From: Sphingobacterium sp. xlx-96
GTDB taxonomy: Bacteria; Bacteroidota; Bacteroidia; Sphingobacteriales; Sphingobacteriaceae
Reading direction: 5' to 3'
DNA: 64,000 bases
Assembly: GCF_011007365.1 (NCBI RefSeq)
Contig: NZ_WFKM01000005.1
Coordinates: 62,001-126,000, forward strand
The position numbers and the translations under genes are program-made. Below, piece after piece: positions 17,800 through 28,229 of this stretch; the stretch's first letter is position 1, and every line of letters begins with the position of its first letter. The notes beneath the pieces were generated by a model. It searched no databases. It saw only the letters and a program-made list of their open reading frames with translations, and had not been told where the DNA came from.

Positions 17800-19020
17800 T
17801 TAATATACTATGATCTCATCGTTAAATAGATAGCCGCGCTTCGGGTTACTTGCTTTTACCTAAATATAACGTGCGTGATGTGTGCTATCCAATTTCAACT
17901 CAAATCGTTTGAATGTCAGTTTAGCCTCTTGATCCGAAATATCATTAAAGACTTTACCTGCGGACTTAAAATACTTTCCATCTTCAGAAAGTAGTACTTC
18001 AAGTTCGCCCGGCATATCCCCCCCCCCGGACCTATCATCTGCATAAAATTCATAGCTACTAGACTAACCGACTGCGACTCATGTAGGTCTACAATCAGAT
18101 CTATTGGCCTGGTAAAGCCCTGACATTGCCCGTCATGATAAGTAAGTCCCCCCTTGTAGGCCATTTGTCATTGTAAGTTCCTTTTGTGCATCATAGCCAT
18201 CCCATTAGCTATTATATTTGACGGGCTTGCCTATAGCCTTGTGGATATCCGTATCAACAATCAATGAAGGACCTATAGCAATCGAATCTAGAAAATATTG
18301 AGCTGCTATACGTGTGCTCCTATTTAACACAAATGGGCCTGTATAATATGGAGAATTTACCTGTGGCACACTGCCATCCAGCGTATAGCGAATATTTTGT
18401 GAATCGATCTGCTCCGTAGCCAGACTAAGGGCTTTTTCTCTGCGTTCAAAATCAAAAACATTGGTATAAGTAACATGGTATCATGGGCGATAATAATTAA
18501 CATGCAGATCTTGCAGCAATTTATAATGTTTTTGCATCCGGATATGAAAATCTGTCCAATTCTTATCTTGTTCGGCGATCCAATTGACCTCAGTCAGTGC
18601 TAATGCTCTCGGAAATACCATATACTCTATATGCTCCTTCGTGGGCACATATTCGGTCCAAATATTAGCCTGTGCTCCTAAGATATGATGCTTTTTATTC
18701 CAGCGATGGCCGCTGGCACCGGATCATAACTATATACCTTTTCCAAAGGGAGATAGCCCAACTGAATCAAAGTGTAGACAGCAGAAATAATCTGCTCTCG
18801 ATTCCAAGCTTTAAGCGTAATACCTGTAGGTCGAATGGCTATCGAATACGCTGTTTTAGGTAATTTATCTCTTTCTGTAGCCTTTAGGAGTGTTATCCCT
18901 CCTGAAACAAATTAACTATCATCTCCCAGTTGCTTGACAGAAATCGTCTTGATGGCAGGATGTTCGATCAGTAAAGAGCCTGCTTTGAACGAGGCATAAT
19001 CACATCTATCTGCACAAGGA
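17800..19020 (-). pseudogene. Wrecked GH20 beta-N-acetylhexosaminidase with C-terminal F5/8-like domain
   Basis: Read on the minus strand, 19020-18760 encodes a GH20 N-terminal domain (KTAYSIAIRPTGITLKAW, AVYTLIQL) with an internal stop. It jumps directly to the end of the catalytic barrel (LPLEKVYSYDPVPA, ILGAQANIWTEYV, EYMVFPRALALTEVNW). The central barrel with the catalytic Asp-Glu pair is deleted. A second stop lies near 18480. The C-terminal galactose-binding-like domain is shifted out of frame at a run of ten C residues (18018-18027), after which GELEVLLSEDGKYFKSAG is legible, then one more stop near 17870 and a natural end at 17800. The gene cannot make an active enzyme. Its 5' end is too degraded to place exactly. 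Confidence 0.82.
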
Positions 19021-19207
19021 AGTACCTACAACAAATCATGAATATTATCAAAAACAGATAAGAACAATTGCTTTCCTAGACGTCGCGTTCCACAAATGCT
19101 TACCCATGCTTTCGATATATGAACCATGAATCGTACAAATGTGCTATTTTCAGTATGTTGTTTATGTCACCTTTTTCGTATCACACCTCTCAGCCTGATG
19201 TTCCAAT

Positions 19208-21067
19208 TTAGCTATTGTCATCCGAAGAAGTTTTGAACGGCGGTGCTTTGTAATCATGCGGCAAATATTCAACGGGGGTTGTCGTAGCATTTCCATCACG
19301 CAAGGCTTTATAATGTGGAGACATAATCTCAACACCTGCGCTATTGAAATGATCCTGAATATTAGCATGTAGCGAAGAGTAAATTAAAGCCTGTCGATTA
19401 GCCTGTTTAGTAAAGGCATTGATTCTATAACTAACGTAATAATCGTCTAAACTAGTTTGATAAACATAGGGTTTCGGCTCTTGTTCTATATATTCTGAAT
19501 CTAATGCCGCCGCTATCAAAAGCTCATGAACCTGTCTCCAGGGAACATCATATCCAATAGTCACTGTCGTATTAATAATAAGTCCATTGCTACTCGCTTC
19601 CTCACTGTAGTTGGTCGTGTGGTTGCCCATCACCGATGAATTTGGGATGGAAATGATCTCATTCTGAATCGTCCGTACCCGGGTTACTAATAGTGTCTTC
19701 TCCATAACATCACCGGTAACCTCGCCAATTCTCACCCGATCGCCAATCTTAAATGCCCGCATGTAGGTAAGAACCAAACCAGCCACCACATTACTAAGTG
19801 CACCTGCAGAACCGAAAGTAAACAAAACCCCCATAAAAACCGACACTCCTTTAAATATATCAGAGTCATGACCGGGCAAATAAGGAAATATAACCACTAA
19901 CATGAAGGCGAGCAACAAAACTCTAACAATTTGATATGTCGGGTTCGCCCAATCTTTGTAAAATCCAGAAATATTCAATTTACCCCGCTCGATTTCAGTT
20001 TTAATAAACCGTAGAAAACGTAATAAATAATGAAAAACAACGATAAGCACCAAAATGGTAATCATATTAGGAATATAGTCCCAAACAGCCAAACTAATCT
20101 TCTTTAAAGGGGAGACTATATAACTCAATAAGTTTTCAGAAAGATCCTTGGTAAAAGGAAATATACCAAACAGCACAGGTAAAGCCAAATAAATCACTAG
20201 TACAATGACAACCCACCTCAAAAAGTTATTTAATGTTTCAAAAAAACGTAGCTTTCGCTGTGCGGTGAGGAGTTCATAATTCTGAATTTTGATCCCCTTA
20301 TTAACCTTTCCTTGATAAGTCTGCAATTTCAGTCCGATCGAGCGAAAAAGACGGTTCACTCCTTTAATCAAGAGTATCACCACACCTATAACTAAAAATG
20401 TAAGTAAGATTTCCTTCAATAAGACCTGCCAGCTATTAGCCTTCTGATAAGCAGCAATGGAATTTCCAATTTGCAGTTTGATCTTTGCTGCTAATTTTTC
20501 CTTGGTACTCTCTTCCCAAAGCGCATCTTCTTGTGATATCGAAATAAGCAAGCTTGTGTTATATATCAAATCGGTGGTCTGTTCGGCTGCAATGATCTTT
20601 ATAGAATCAATTATAAACAAAGGATCTTCCGTAAGTCGCAATATTCGTTTACTTACCGCCTCAGCCCTATCACTTGCGGAAAAACTGCCTTGTCTTGTAT
20701 AGATATAAAATAAGGTATCATTCGCGAGAACTACGGGGTTTCCTTTGACAAAACTTCGGAGTGAATCTACTTGTTTGCGCTGTCTAACCTCGTGTAGAGA
20801 ATCTCTCCTTTTTAATGCATTCAGTTCGTCCAGCAGTTCCTTCCGCTTTATTAAATCATTTTCACCTAAGTCATTTACTTCCTGCTGCAATGCATTTCGC
20901 TTTAACGAATCAGCGTATCTTTCGGCAGAAAGTTGACTTACTTTGTTAAAACTAGTACTTAATTGATTACTAAGTGTGTCATTTGAGCCTTGTGCTGTAT
21001 CTCGCTGTGCAAAAGAAACACACACAAAAAAAGCAAACGATAAACAAAGGAATATTTTCTTTTTCAT
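19208..21067 (-). CDS. MscS-family mechanosensitive ion channel with long N-terminal extension
   Basis: 619 residues. A signal peptide (about 1-20) precedes a ~170-residue charged, probably coiled extracytoplasmic region, then four or more membrane helices and the MscS core. The pore helix and beta domain are well conserved: TFGSAGALSNVVAGLVLTY, FKIGDRVRIGEVTGDVMEK and ISIPNSSVMGNHTTNYS. MscS channels open under membrane tension to release solutes. The extension makes it an MscK/YnaI-like large variant. The gene is monocistronic, with the GH20 relic on its 3' side. Confidence 0.92.
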   Translation of the reverse strand: MKKKIFLCLSFAFFVCVSFAQRDTAQGSNDTLSNQLSTSFNKVSQLSAERYADSLKRNALQQEVNDLGENDLIKRKELLDELNALKRRDSLHEVRQRKQVDSLRSFVKGNPVVLANDTLFYIYTRQGSFSASDRAEAVSKRILRLTEDPLFIIDSIKIIAAEQTTDLIYNTSLLISISQEDALWEESTKEKLAAKIKLQIGNSIAAYQKANSWQVLLKEILLTFLVIGVVILLIKGVNRLFRSIGLKLQTYQGKVNKGIKIQNYELLTAQRKLRFFETLNNFLRWVVIVLVIYLALPVLFGIFPFTKDLSENLLSYIVSPLKKISLAVWDYIPNMITILVLIVVFHYLLRFLRFIKTEIERGKLNISGFYKDWANPTYQIVRVLLLAFMLVVIFPYLPGHDSDIFKGVSVFMGVLFTFGSAGALSNVVAGLVLTYMRAFKIGDRVRIGEVTGDVMEKTLLVTRVRTIQNEIISIPNSSVMGNHTTNYSEEASSNGLIINTTVTIGYDVPWRQVHELLIAAALDSEYIEQEPKPYVYQTSLDDYYVSYRINAFTKQANRQALIYSSLHANIQDHFNSAGVEIMSPHYKALRDGNATTTPVEYLPHDYKAPPFKTSSDDNS

Positions 21068-21545
21068 AAGTGTTAATGAAATATGATTCTTCTTCTTTTA
21101 AGTTCACCAATATTAGATCTAGACCGCAACGCATTACCTTAAACGAAAAATAAACTATAAAGATTAATAAACTCTCAACTGTTGTTACGTGTAATATCAA
21201 TGATTAAAACATCCGCTTTTTAAATGATGGATATTACCTATGATCATTGAAAATAACCATATTTTTGTAAAAAACATATTTATAAGCTAAATTTTTAAAG
21301 ATAGTAAAGAAATGTACCGAAAGCATCCCATGTTTATATCCTTGGCGCCACTGTCCTCAAATGGTGTCATATTTTTTAGATGCTAGGTATATGGAATAAA
21401 AAGGGGCAGGAGCTGACTATGTCTTTAACTATGACAGCTGTAATGACCAACAAACGATTCAACCTGCAGAGATTACAAAGAACCCAAATTGCAAATAAGC
21501 CCCAGGTTATTAGAAGTTTATTTATCAAAAAGACCTTTAGCAACA

Positions 21546-21587
21546 TGAAATACTCATGTTTAGCGAAGTCCCCCCATGAGTATCCCA
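21546..21587. repeat. Dispersed stem-loop element, copy 1
   Basis: TGAAATACTCATG (21546-21558) faces CATGAGTATCCCA (21575-21587), with a 9-bp perfect inner stem ATACTCATG/CATGAGTAT. The left arm plus its flank (TTTAGCGAAG) recurs at 29734 with one difference. Its position has no gene, so it is a mobile or regulatory hairpin rather than a terminator of a nearby gene. Confidence 0.6.
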
Positions 21588-21793
21588 TCGCGACCAATCG
21601 GAACAAGTCAACGATGCTATAAACGAGAATCTACCGCTGTCCTAATAAGCCGGATTCCTGAGCTCGTATTTATAGCGCAGACAGAACTAAAACATGGAAA
21701 AGGATTATTGTTTTGAACATCTTATAAAAATAGAACTATTACACATGTTTTAAAAGAATCATCATATTCTACTGGTTTTTAGCACAAAACACA

Positions 21794-21913
21794 ATGAAAG
21801 ATGTGATTGATATTCTTACAGCAAGTCGATCACAAAATGAAAAGCCACATAAGGGAAGAACTGATGAGGTCTTCAGCATTCTTAAGTATTTCGATATTTT
21901 TATCAATCATTAA
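21794..21913 (+). CDS. Possible 39-residue peptide, unrecognised
   Basis: Short frame starting MKDVIDILTASRSQ and ending YFDIFINH, soluble and mixed-charge in character. No ribosome-binding site stands out and I recognise no family. It could be a fragment of an eroded gene. Low confidence that it is expressed. Confidence 0.2.
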   Translation: MKDVIDILTASRSQNEKPHKGRTDEVFSILKYFDIFINH

Positions 21914-22029
21914 GCTAGAATGATAAAATTGAGTATAGCTAAGGTTTCGAACAACCATGGCTACTTCTATTTTGCACTTAAAACGAAGATTATTATATTA
22001 GTAAACGCCATTACAATAAATCACAAAAT

Positions 22030-24957
22030 TTGAGTACGACATCTTATATTAAAAATAGTGCAACGTCGCTTCATAGGTACCTAACCGGATGGATCTTTCG
22101 CTTAAGCTTTATTTTAGCCATACTATATAGTGCAGTCTCTGCTTTAGTTCAGGCTCAAAACATCATCCGTGTAGGAAGCCCGTCTGTCCAACAATTCAAC
22201 AAAACTGCGTACAAAGCAGGCAACCAGAACTGGAGCATGTCCGTCGGTGAGGATGGCATTATATACTGTGGAAACACAGATGGACTGCTTATATTTGACG
22301 GACAGTACTGGAAACTTTATCCACTGAAAAACAAATCTGCTGTACGATCCGTAAAAGCAGACAAAAGTGGAAAAATCTATGTCGGAGGACAAGCTGAATT
22401 TGGATATTGGCAACGCCAGTCACATGGGCGTATGACCTACACAAGTATCTCCAATCTACTTCAAGATAAAAGTTTGTTGACCAATGATGAAATCTGGAAA
22501 ATCATCATCCAAGATGAAACGATATACTTTCACGCCTTTTCAAAAACCTATATATACAGAAATAATGCAATAACAACTATAACTGCGAATGGAGAACCTT
22601 TTCTCTTTCCTCATCAGGTAGAAGATCGGCTTTATTTTGAACAGATACCATCAGGTTTGCATTTATGGGAGAAACAAAAATTGGTTCCAGTCGAGGATAA
22701 GGATTTTCTAAAAAACAAAAATATACTTTGTATCCTACCTTATGATACCGAAAGATATCTATTGGGAACAGCACACCATGGGTTATTTTTTTTAAATAAA
22801 AATGGGTCCATTGAAAGCTGGGACACGGAAGCTAGTAGATTACTTGCCAAAGCGCAGATAAATAACGGAATCCCCCTTAGTAACAATCAATATGCATTCG
22901 GGACGATACAAAACGGGGTATACATAATAAATAAGAATGGAGCTTTAATACAGCACATCAACAAAAACAATGGTTTACAAAACAATACCGTACTAAGTAT
23001 CGCAAAAGACAAACAGCAAAATCTCTGGGTAGGTCTTGATAATGGAATAGACCGGATCGAAATAAACAGTTCGCTATACTTTCATACGGACTTCTTAGGA
23101 AAAATAGGAACTGTATATGCTACAGCCATCTTTAAAGATCACATCTATCTAGGCACTAATCAAGGGCTATTCGTAAGTCCCTGGAAAGGAATACACACTT
23201 TTCAATCGCTGGATTTTAGGCAAATTCCAACTTCAAGTGGCCAGGTATGGTCACTCGACATGATAGGCAACAAGCTGCTCTGCGGCCATAATGATGGGAC
23301 TTTTGAGGTAGAAAACATGCAACTCAAAAAGATTTCGCAGTTGACTGGCGGATGGTTTTTTGAACGGATCCCAAATTCTGATTATATCTTACAAGGTAAC
23401 TATACGGGTATAGCACTATTTCAGAACCGAGAAAATCTATCTTTTCTCCAACAATACCCTGAACTTCGGGAGCCAACGCGCTTTTTTGCTGCAAAAGACC
23501 AACATCACTATTGGGTAGGAAACCGCAATACTATTAATCTCATTGAACTGAGTTCTGATTTTAAAAACTTAAAAACAATCGTCAGAACCAAAGACGATAA
23601 ATCTATAAGCGGGATAGGCTTTACCGGGGTATTCAACCTTGAAAACAACATTGTATTCACCTCGGATTCAGGATTGTTTATTTATGATGATATCGTTAAA
23701 AAATTTAAATTACACAAAGAATTAAACCAACAATTAGGCTCTTTTCAGTATACCAACAAGATCATTCCAATTCAAAAAGGCCGATATTGGTTTATCAGAC
23801 ATTCGCACATTGCACAGGCATCCTTTGGACCTAATGGTCTAATCGAGATAGACTCTAACTCACTGAATGGCTTGCAAAATCGACTGATGGACTATTATGA
23901 AAATATATTTCCCATTGACCAAGCCCATTTTCTGATAGGTCTAGATAATGGATTTGCAGTCTATAGAGATCAACCCAAACAGCAAAAGATGATGCTTCCA
24001 TACCCCATCATTTCAAATGTATGGAACATATCGAAAGAGCCATTACTTATCGATGACGAAAAAATAATCCTGAACTATACAGACAATAATCTACGCATTG
24101 CATTTTCGACTCCATTTTATAGTCTTTCGCCACTGCACTATCAATACCTTTTAGAAGGATACTCGGAGACTTGGTCCAGTTGGGATCAGATGACCTATAA
24201 AGATTTTACGAATCTCTCCTCGGGAAAATACATTTTTCACCTGAGAGCAAAATCGGCAGATGGCCATATATCCCCTGTCACCACATTAACTTTTCAGATA
24301 AATAGTCCTTGGTACCTCTCATGGTACGCCTTGATAATATATGCCTTGATTGGTTTTCTATTATTTATTTTCCTCCGATCCCAACAGCTTAAAAAAGAGC
24401 AAAAGCGTCAATTTCAAATTAAGCGTAGGTTACTCGAACAACAGAAAGTGGCCATAGCCCGAGATGCTGAACTTAATGAGCAAAAACTCATCAAACTCAA
24501 AAATCAACAACTCGAAAGTGAACTAGCGATTAAGAACAGAGAGCTAGCCAATGCAGCAACTAATATTGTCTACAAAAATGAAATGCTCAACAATCTACAC
24601 GAGCAACTCAAACAATTGAAAGATGCGGAAGGAAATCAACTTAGTGACGAAGAATTGCACAAAATAAACAAGCTTATTGACGAGGCACACAACGATGACC
24701 GAGATTGGGACATCTTTGAAAAAAGCTTTAACGAAGCACACGGTAATTTTTTTAAAAAACTAAAAGTAGACTTTCCTGCATTGGTCCCAAATGACCTCAA
24801 ACTCTGTGCTTACCTGAGGCTTAATATGTCGAGTAAAGAAATAGCATCACTCTTAAATATTACAACCCGAGGAGTAGAAATACGTCGCTATCGATTACGA
24901 AAAAAGCTAAATATACCATCTGATAAGAACCTAAGTGAGTTCTTATTGGAGCGCTAA
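22030..24957 (+). CDS. Membrane-bound Y_Y_Y/LuxR-type regulator of a SusCD locus
   Basis: 975 residues, apparently starting at TTG (22030), because the signal-anchor segment (about 20-42) follows and the next methionine is too far in. Residues about 45-690 form a periplasmic beta-propeller of regulator repeats (SVGEDGIIYCGNTDGLLIFD, IAKDKQQNLWVGLDNGIDRI). A Y_Y_Y domain follows (about 690-755, YQYLLEGYSETWSSW), then a membrane helix at about 762-780, a cytoplasmic coiled coil (780-870) and a C-terminal LuxR-like helix-turn-helix (NMSSKEIASLLNITTRGVEIRRYRLRKKL). It has no histidine kinase domain, so signal would pass directly from propeller to DNA-binding domain. It precedes the SusC gene on the same strand and probably activates the beta-1,2-glucan locus. 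Confidence 0.9.
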   Translation: MSTTSYIKNSATSLHRYLTGWIFRLSFILAILYSAVSALVQAQNIIRVGSPSVQQFNKTAYKAGNQNWSMSVGEDGIIYCGNTDGLLIFDGQYWKLYPLKNKSAVRSVKADKSGKIYVGGQAEFGYWQRQSHGRMTYTSISNLLQDKSLLTNDEIWKIIIQDETIYFHAFSKTYIYRNNAITTITANGEPFLFPHQVEDRLYFEQIPSGLHLWEKQKLVPVEDKDFLKNKNILCILPYDTERYLLGTAHHGLFFLNKNGSIESWDTEASRLLAKAQINNGIPLSNNQYAFGTIQNGVYIINKNGALIQHINKNNGLQNNTVLSIAKDKQQNLWVGLDNGIDRIEINSSLYFHTDFLGKIGTVYATAIFKDHIYLGTNQGLFVSPWKGIHTFQSLDFRQIPTSSGQVWSLDMIGNKLLCGHNDGTFEVENMQLKKISQLTGGWFFERIPNSDYILQGNYTGIALFQNRENLSFLQQYPELREPTRFFAAKDQHHYWVGNRNTINLIELSSDFKNLKTIVRTKDDKSISGIGFTGVFNLENNIVFTSDSGLFIYDDIVKKFKLHKELNQQLGSFQYTNKIIPIQKGRYWFIRHSHIAQASFGPNGLIEIDSNSLNGLQNRLMDYYENIFPIDQAHFLIGLDNGFAVYRDQPKQQKMMLPYPIISNVWNISKEPLLIDDEKIILNYTDNNLRIAFSTPFYSLSPLHYQYLLEGYSETWSSWDQMTYKDFTNLSSGKYIFHLRAKSADGHISPVTTLTFQINSPWYLSWYALIIYALIGFLLFIFLRSQQLKKEQKRQFQIKRRLLEQQKVAIARDAELNEQKLIKLKNQQLESELAIKNRELANAATNIVYKNEMLNNLHEQLKQLKDAEGNQLSDEELHKINKLIDEAHNDDRDWDIFEKSFNEAHGNFFKKLKVDFPALVPNDLKLCAYLRLNMSSKEIASLLNITTRGVEIRRYRLRKKLNIPSDKNLSEFLLER

Positions 24958-25226
24958 GGAGCGCAAAACACTACATCATTACCTCTCATACCTTAAAGTG
25001 TAAAAAAAACACTTAGTAAAAATTTATGTGCATCAAAAACAAACCATAAAACAATAACTAACAACAGATTACATTTCTCACCACCTATATTTTAGAAACA
25101 CCATATCCCCTTGTAGTAGTAATGTGAATTTCAAAAAATTGGATACATCACAATACATCAGCAAATTTGAAATACAATAGACAACAACCAGTGTCTATTT
25201 TTATAAATCTAATTAAACCAAGTTAT

Positions 25227-28210
25227 ATGAGGAGTTTATCTATTCTTATTTCCTTGTTGCTCATGTCCCTTATCACAGTAGGGCAAACGACTGTCAACGG
25301 AGTAGTCAAAGACAATAAGTCTATGCTGTCTATCTCGGGGGTCACTGTCAGTATTAAAGGAAAGCCAACAGCAACACAGACTGACGCCAAAGGACAATTC
25401 ACTATCACTGCCTCTCCCACGGATAGTCTACAGTTTGTCTTTTTAGGCTACGCATCCCAGACGGTACCGATCGCTAATCGAACACAGCTGAATGTATTTT
25501 TGGAAGGCGAAAATGAAAGCCTCGATGAAGTGGTGGTCATCGGCTACGGAACAGCAAAGAAAAGAGACCTTACGGGTTCTATCGTACAAGTGAAGGGGAG
25601 CGATATTGTGGATCGCCCCGGCACCAATCCGGTAGCGAGTCTACAGGGAAAAGTATCCGGATTACAAGTAACCAATTCAGGACGTCCTGGACAAGAACCA
25701 GATATCCGTATCCGTGGTACCAACTCCATAAACGGGGCTAAGCCCATATATGTTGTTGATGGTCTATTGAACGATAATATCAACTTTCTAAATCCTGATG
25801 ATGTAGAAAGTATTGAAGTACTAAAAGATCCTTCTTCACTCGCTATATTTGGTGTTGCAGGTGCAAACGGTGTCATCGCTATTACGACAAAGCGCGCCAA
25901 AGCCGGGCAATTGAATTTCGATTTTAGCTCTAGAATAGGTTTCAAAGATGTCTCTCATCGGATGAAATTGACGGATGCTACCCAATTTAAGGAATTATAT
26001 GAAGAACAACGATTCAACCAGGGGGACGCTCCGTATGACTATTCCTTCTGGAATGCGAATACGGACTGGCAGGACGAGATATTCCGCAATGGTATACTCA
26101 ACTATAATAACCTAAGTGTAGCTAGCGCAACGGACAAGAATTCATTTCGGATGGGCTTGGGCTATTCTTTAGATCAAGGGATTATCAATTATGAGAAACA
26201 CAGTCAAATCACCCTCAACCTCAGCAACGAAGTTCGAGTCACGGACAATTTTAAGACCGGTATCGTATTAAATGGTTACCGTGCACAGCTACCTCAAAAC
26301 CGTGATGTGTTCGGAACTATATTGGCAGCTCCTATTGCTCCTGTATTCAACGAGGAGTATGGTCTTTACCATACGATGCCTAGTTTTCAACGGGCACAGG
26401 TAGGCAATCCGTTGACAACTATAGAGGAGCGAAAAAACACGTTCATCGGTAATAATTACCGTATCGTAGGAAATTATTACGCTGAGGTCAAATTCTTAAA
26501 GAATTTTTCTTTCCGGACAAATCTATCCGCGGATTATGGATTCAACCAAACAAGGAGTTACGATGGGCTTGTCTCTGTCTATAATCCAGAAATCGAGGGT
26601 GACAATAAAGCAGAGCGTATCGGCAACCTGCTTACAGCAGTCAATCAAGATCAAAACAAATACTATAAGATACAAACCGACTGGTTATTAAACTACAACA
26701 ATTCGTTCGACAAACACAATATACAGGCTATGGTCGGTTATACCACCTACATGAGTGGTTTTGAAAATACAACGGCTCGCCGTACACAAGGAGACGGCTA
26801 TGAAATACCAAATGACAGCTATTATTGGTATGTAGGCATTGGAGATCCTAAAACACAGGCTGGGAAACCCGGACATTGTCTTATCTGGCCCGCGTACTCT
26901 ACAATTACGATGGCAAATACTTAATCAACACCTCTTTCCGTAAAGATGGAAGCTCGGCTTTTGCTCGATTCGGTAAGCCTTGGCAGGATTTTTACGCCCT
27001 AGGTGTGGCTTGGGTCCTGAGCCAAGAGAATTTTATGCAGAACCAGACTGTGATCAATAACTTAAAAATAAAAGGATCGGTCGCCAATCTAGGAAACCAG
27101 AGCGTAGGCAGTAATAAATACCCGATGCAGGCGCAGATGGTGGCCGGGAATACCGCTGTATTTGGTAATCAAGTCGTACCGGCTTATGGACCGGAATATA
27201 TCCCTGACACCAATCTACACTGGGAAGTTGTCAAAGCTTGGGAGGCCGGATTTGAACTCAGCACATTAAACAATAGACTGAATATTGAGGCTGTATACTA
27301 CAGCAAAAACACGGACGGTGTATTGGTTCGAGTCCCAGGTATACTGGGCAGTCTACCTGGATTAAGCAATTTAGGAAATATCCGTAATAAAGGGATAGAG
27401 GCTTCAGCTAGATGGAACCAAACACTCTCCGAAGACTGGAAATTTTCAATAGGTGGAAATATCACGACAATAGACAATAATGTCGTCAGTCTATCCAGCA
27501 AGGGATACGATATCATTGATGGCCCCTCGCGTACCACGGAAGGTAATCCCATTGGCTATTTCTGGGGATATGTACACGATGGTATTTTCCAGACACAGAC
27601 AGACGTCAACCAGAGTGCAAAAAATGGCCTCGGTGGAGGTGATTTCAAACCTGGAGATATCCGATATAAGGATATAGATGGTGATGGTACCATCACGACC
27701 AAAGACCGTACGCGAATCGGGAATCCTACGCCAGACTTCTTCTACGGTCTATCTCTTTCGACTTCATACAAAAGATTTGACCTTAATGTCGAATTTCAGG
27801 GAATATATGGTAATGAAATCATGCGTACCTGGAATCAAAACCAATTTGCCACCTACAATTTCCTAACGGACCGTATGGATCGCTGGAATGGCGAAGGCAC
27901 AAGCAATTGGGAACCCATTATACACGAAGGACGAGCTAATAACCGGGTATATTCTAGCTACTTTATCGAGGACGGTAGTTTCTTTAGATTGCGTGACGTG
28001 ACCCTAGCATATACCTTTCCACAAGAAACACTTGGTAAACTACGTTTGAAAAACCTGCGCTTATTTGCCAATGCGCAGAATGCCTTTACATTCTCCAACA
28101 ATACGGGATTCACGCCAGAAATTGGAGGGAGCGCTACATCATTCGGTGTCGATAGAGGTACCTACCCTGTTCCAGCTATCTATACACTCGGTGTAAATCT
28201 TAATTTTTAA
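25227..28210 (+). pseudogene. SusC/RagA-family receptor of the GH144/GH3 locus, interrupted by one frameshift
   Basis: The N-terminal part starts at ATG 25227 (MRSLSILISLLLMSLITVGQ; the open frame extends to TTG 25167 but the signal peptide favours 25227). It has the regulatory domain, DEVVVIGYGTAKKRDLTGSI, and plug text (RGTNSINGAKPIYVVDGLL, ILKDPSSLAIFG). The reading stops at 26922 after a scrambled 16-residue tail. The barrel continues in the -1 frame from about 26876 (LSYLARVLYNYDGKYLINTS) to a normal C-terminus (YTLGVNLNF) at 28210. One base is missing near GGGAAACCC at about 26861-26869. As read the gene is broken; a sequencing error is possible. It would otherwise be the glycan importer paired with the next gene. 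Confidence 0.88.
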
Positions 28211-28229
28211 CCTTTAACGGATCGACAAG

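Larger units (their letters stand above)
21068..22029. other. Long intergenic region upstream of the Y_Y_Y/LuxR regulator
   Basis: About 960 nt between the MscS gene and the regulator gene. It holds one copy of a dispersed stem-loop (21546-21587) and a tiny open frame at 21794-21913. Other open frames (for example 21380-21622) have no homology that I recognise and overlap the stem-loop, so I do not call them. The region may contain a degraded gene beyond recognition. Confidence 0.45.

Noticed and set aside
18672..18863. 63-codon plus-strand frame
   Set aside because: Antisense to the readable N-terminal domain of the GH20 relic.
21380..21622. 80-codon plus-strand frame
   Set aside because: It contains the dispersed stem-loop within its end, and the sequence has no recognisable protein character.
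24994..25014. AAGTGT/ACACTT hairpin with A-rich loop after the Y_Y_Y regulator gene
   Set aside because: Six base pairs only and no U tract; too weak to call a terminator.
26855..26880. Programmed -1 frameshift at GGGAAAC in the SusC gene
   Set aside because: The needed shift is -1, but the heptamer lies in frame as GGG-AAA-C, not as X-XXY-YYZ, and no stimulatory stem was noted. A lost base is simpler.
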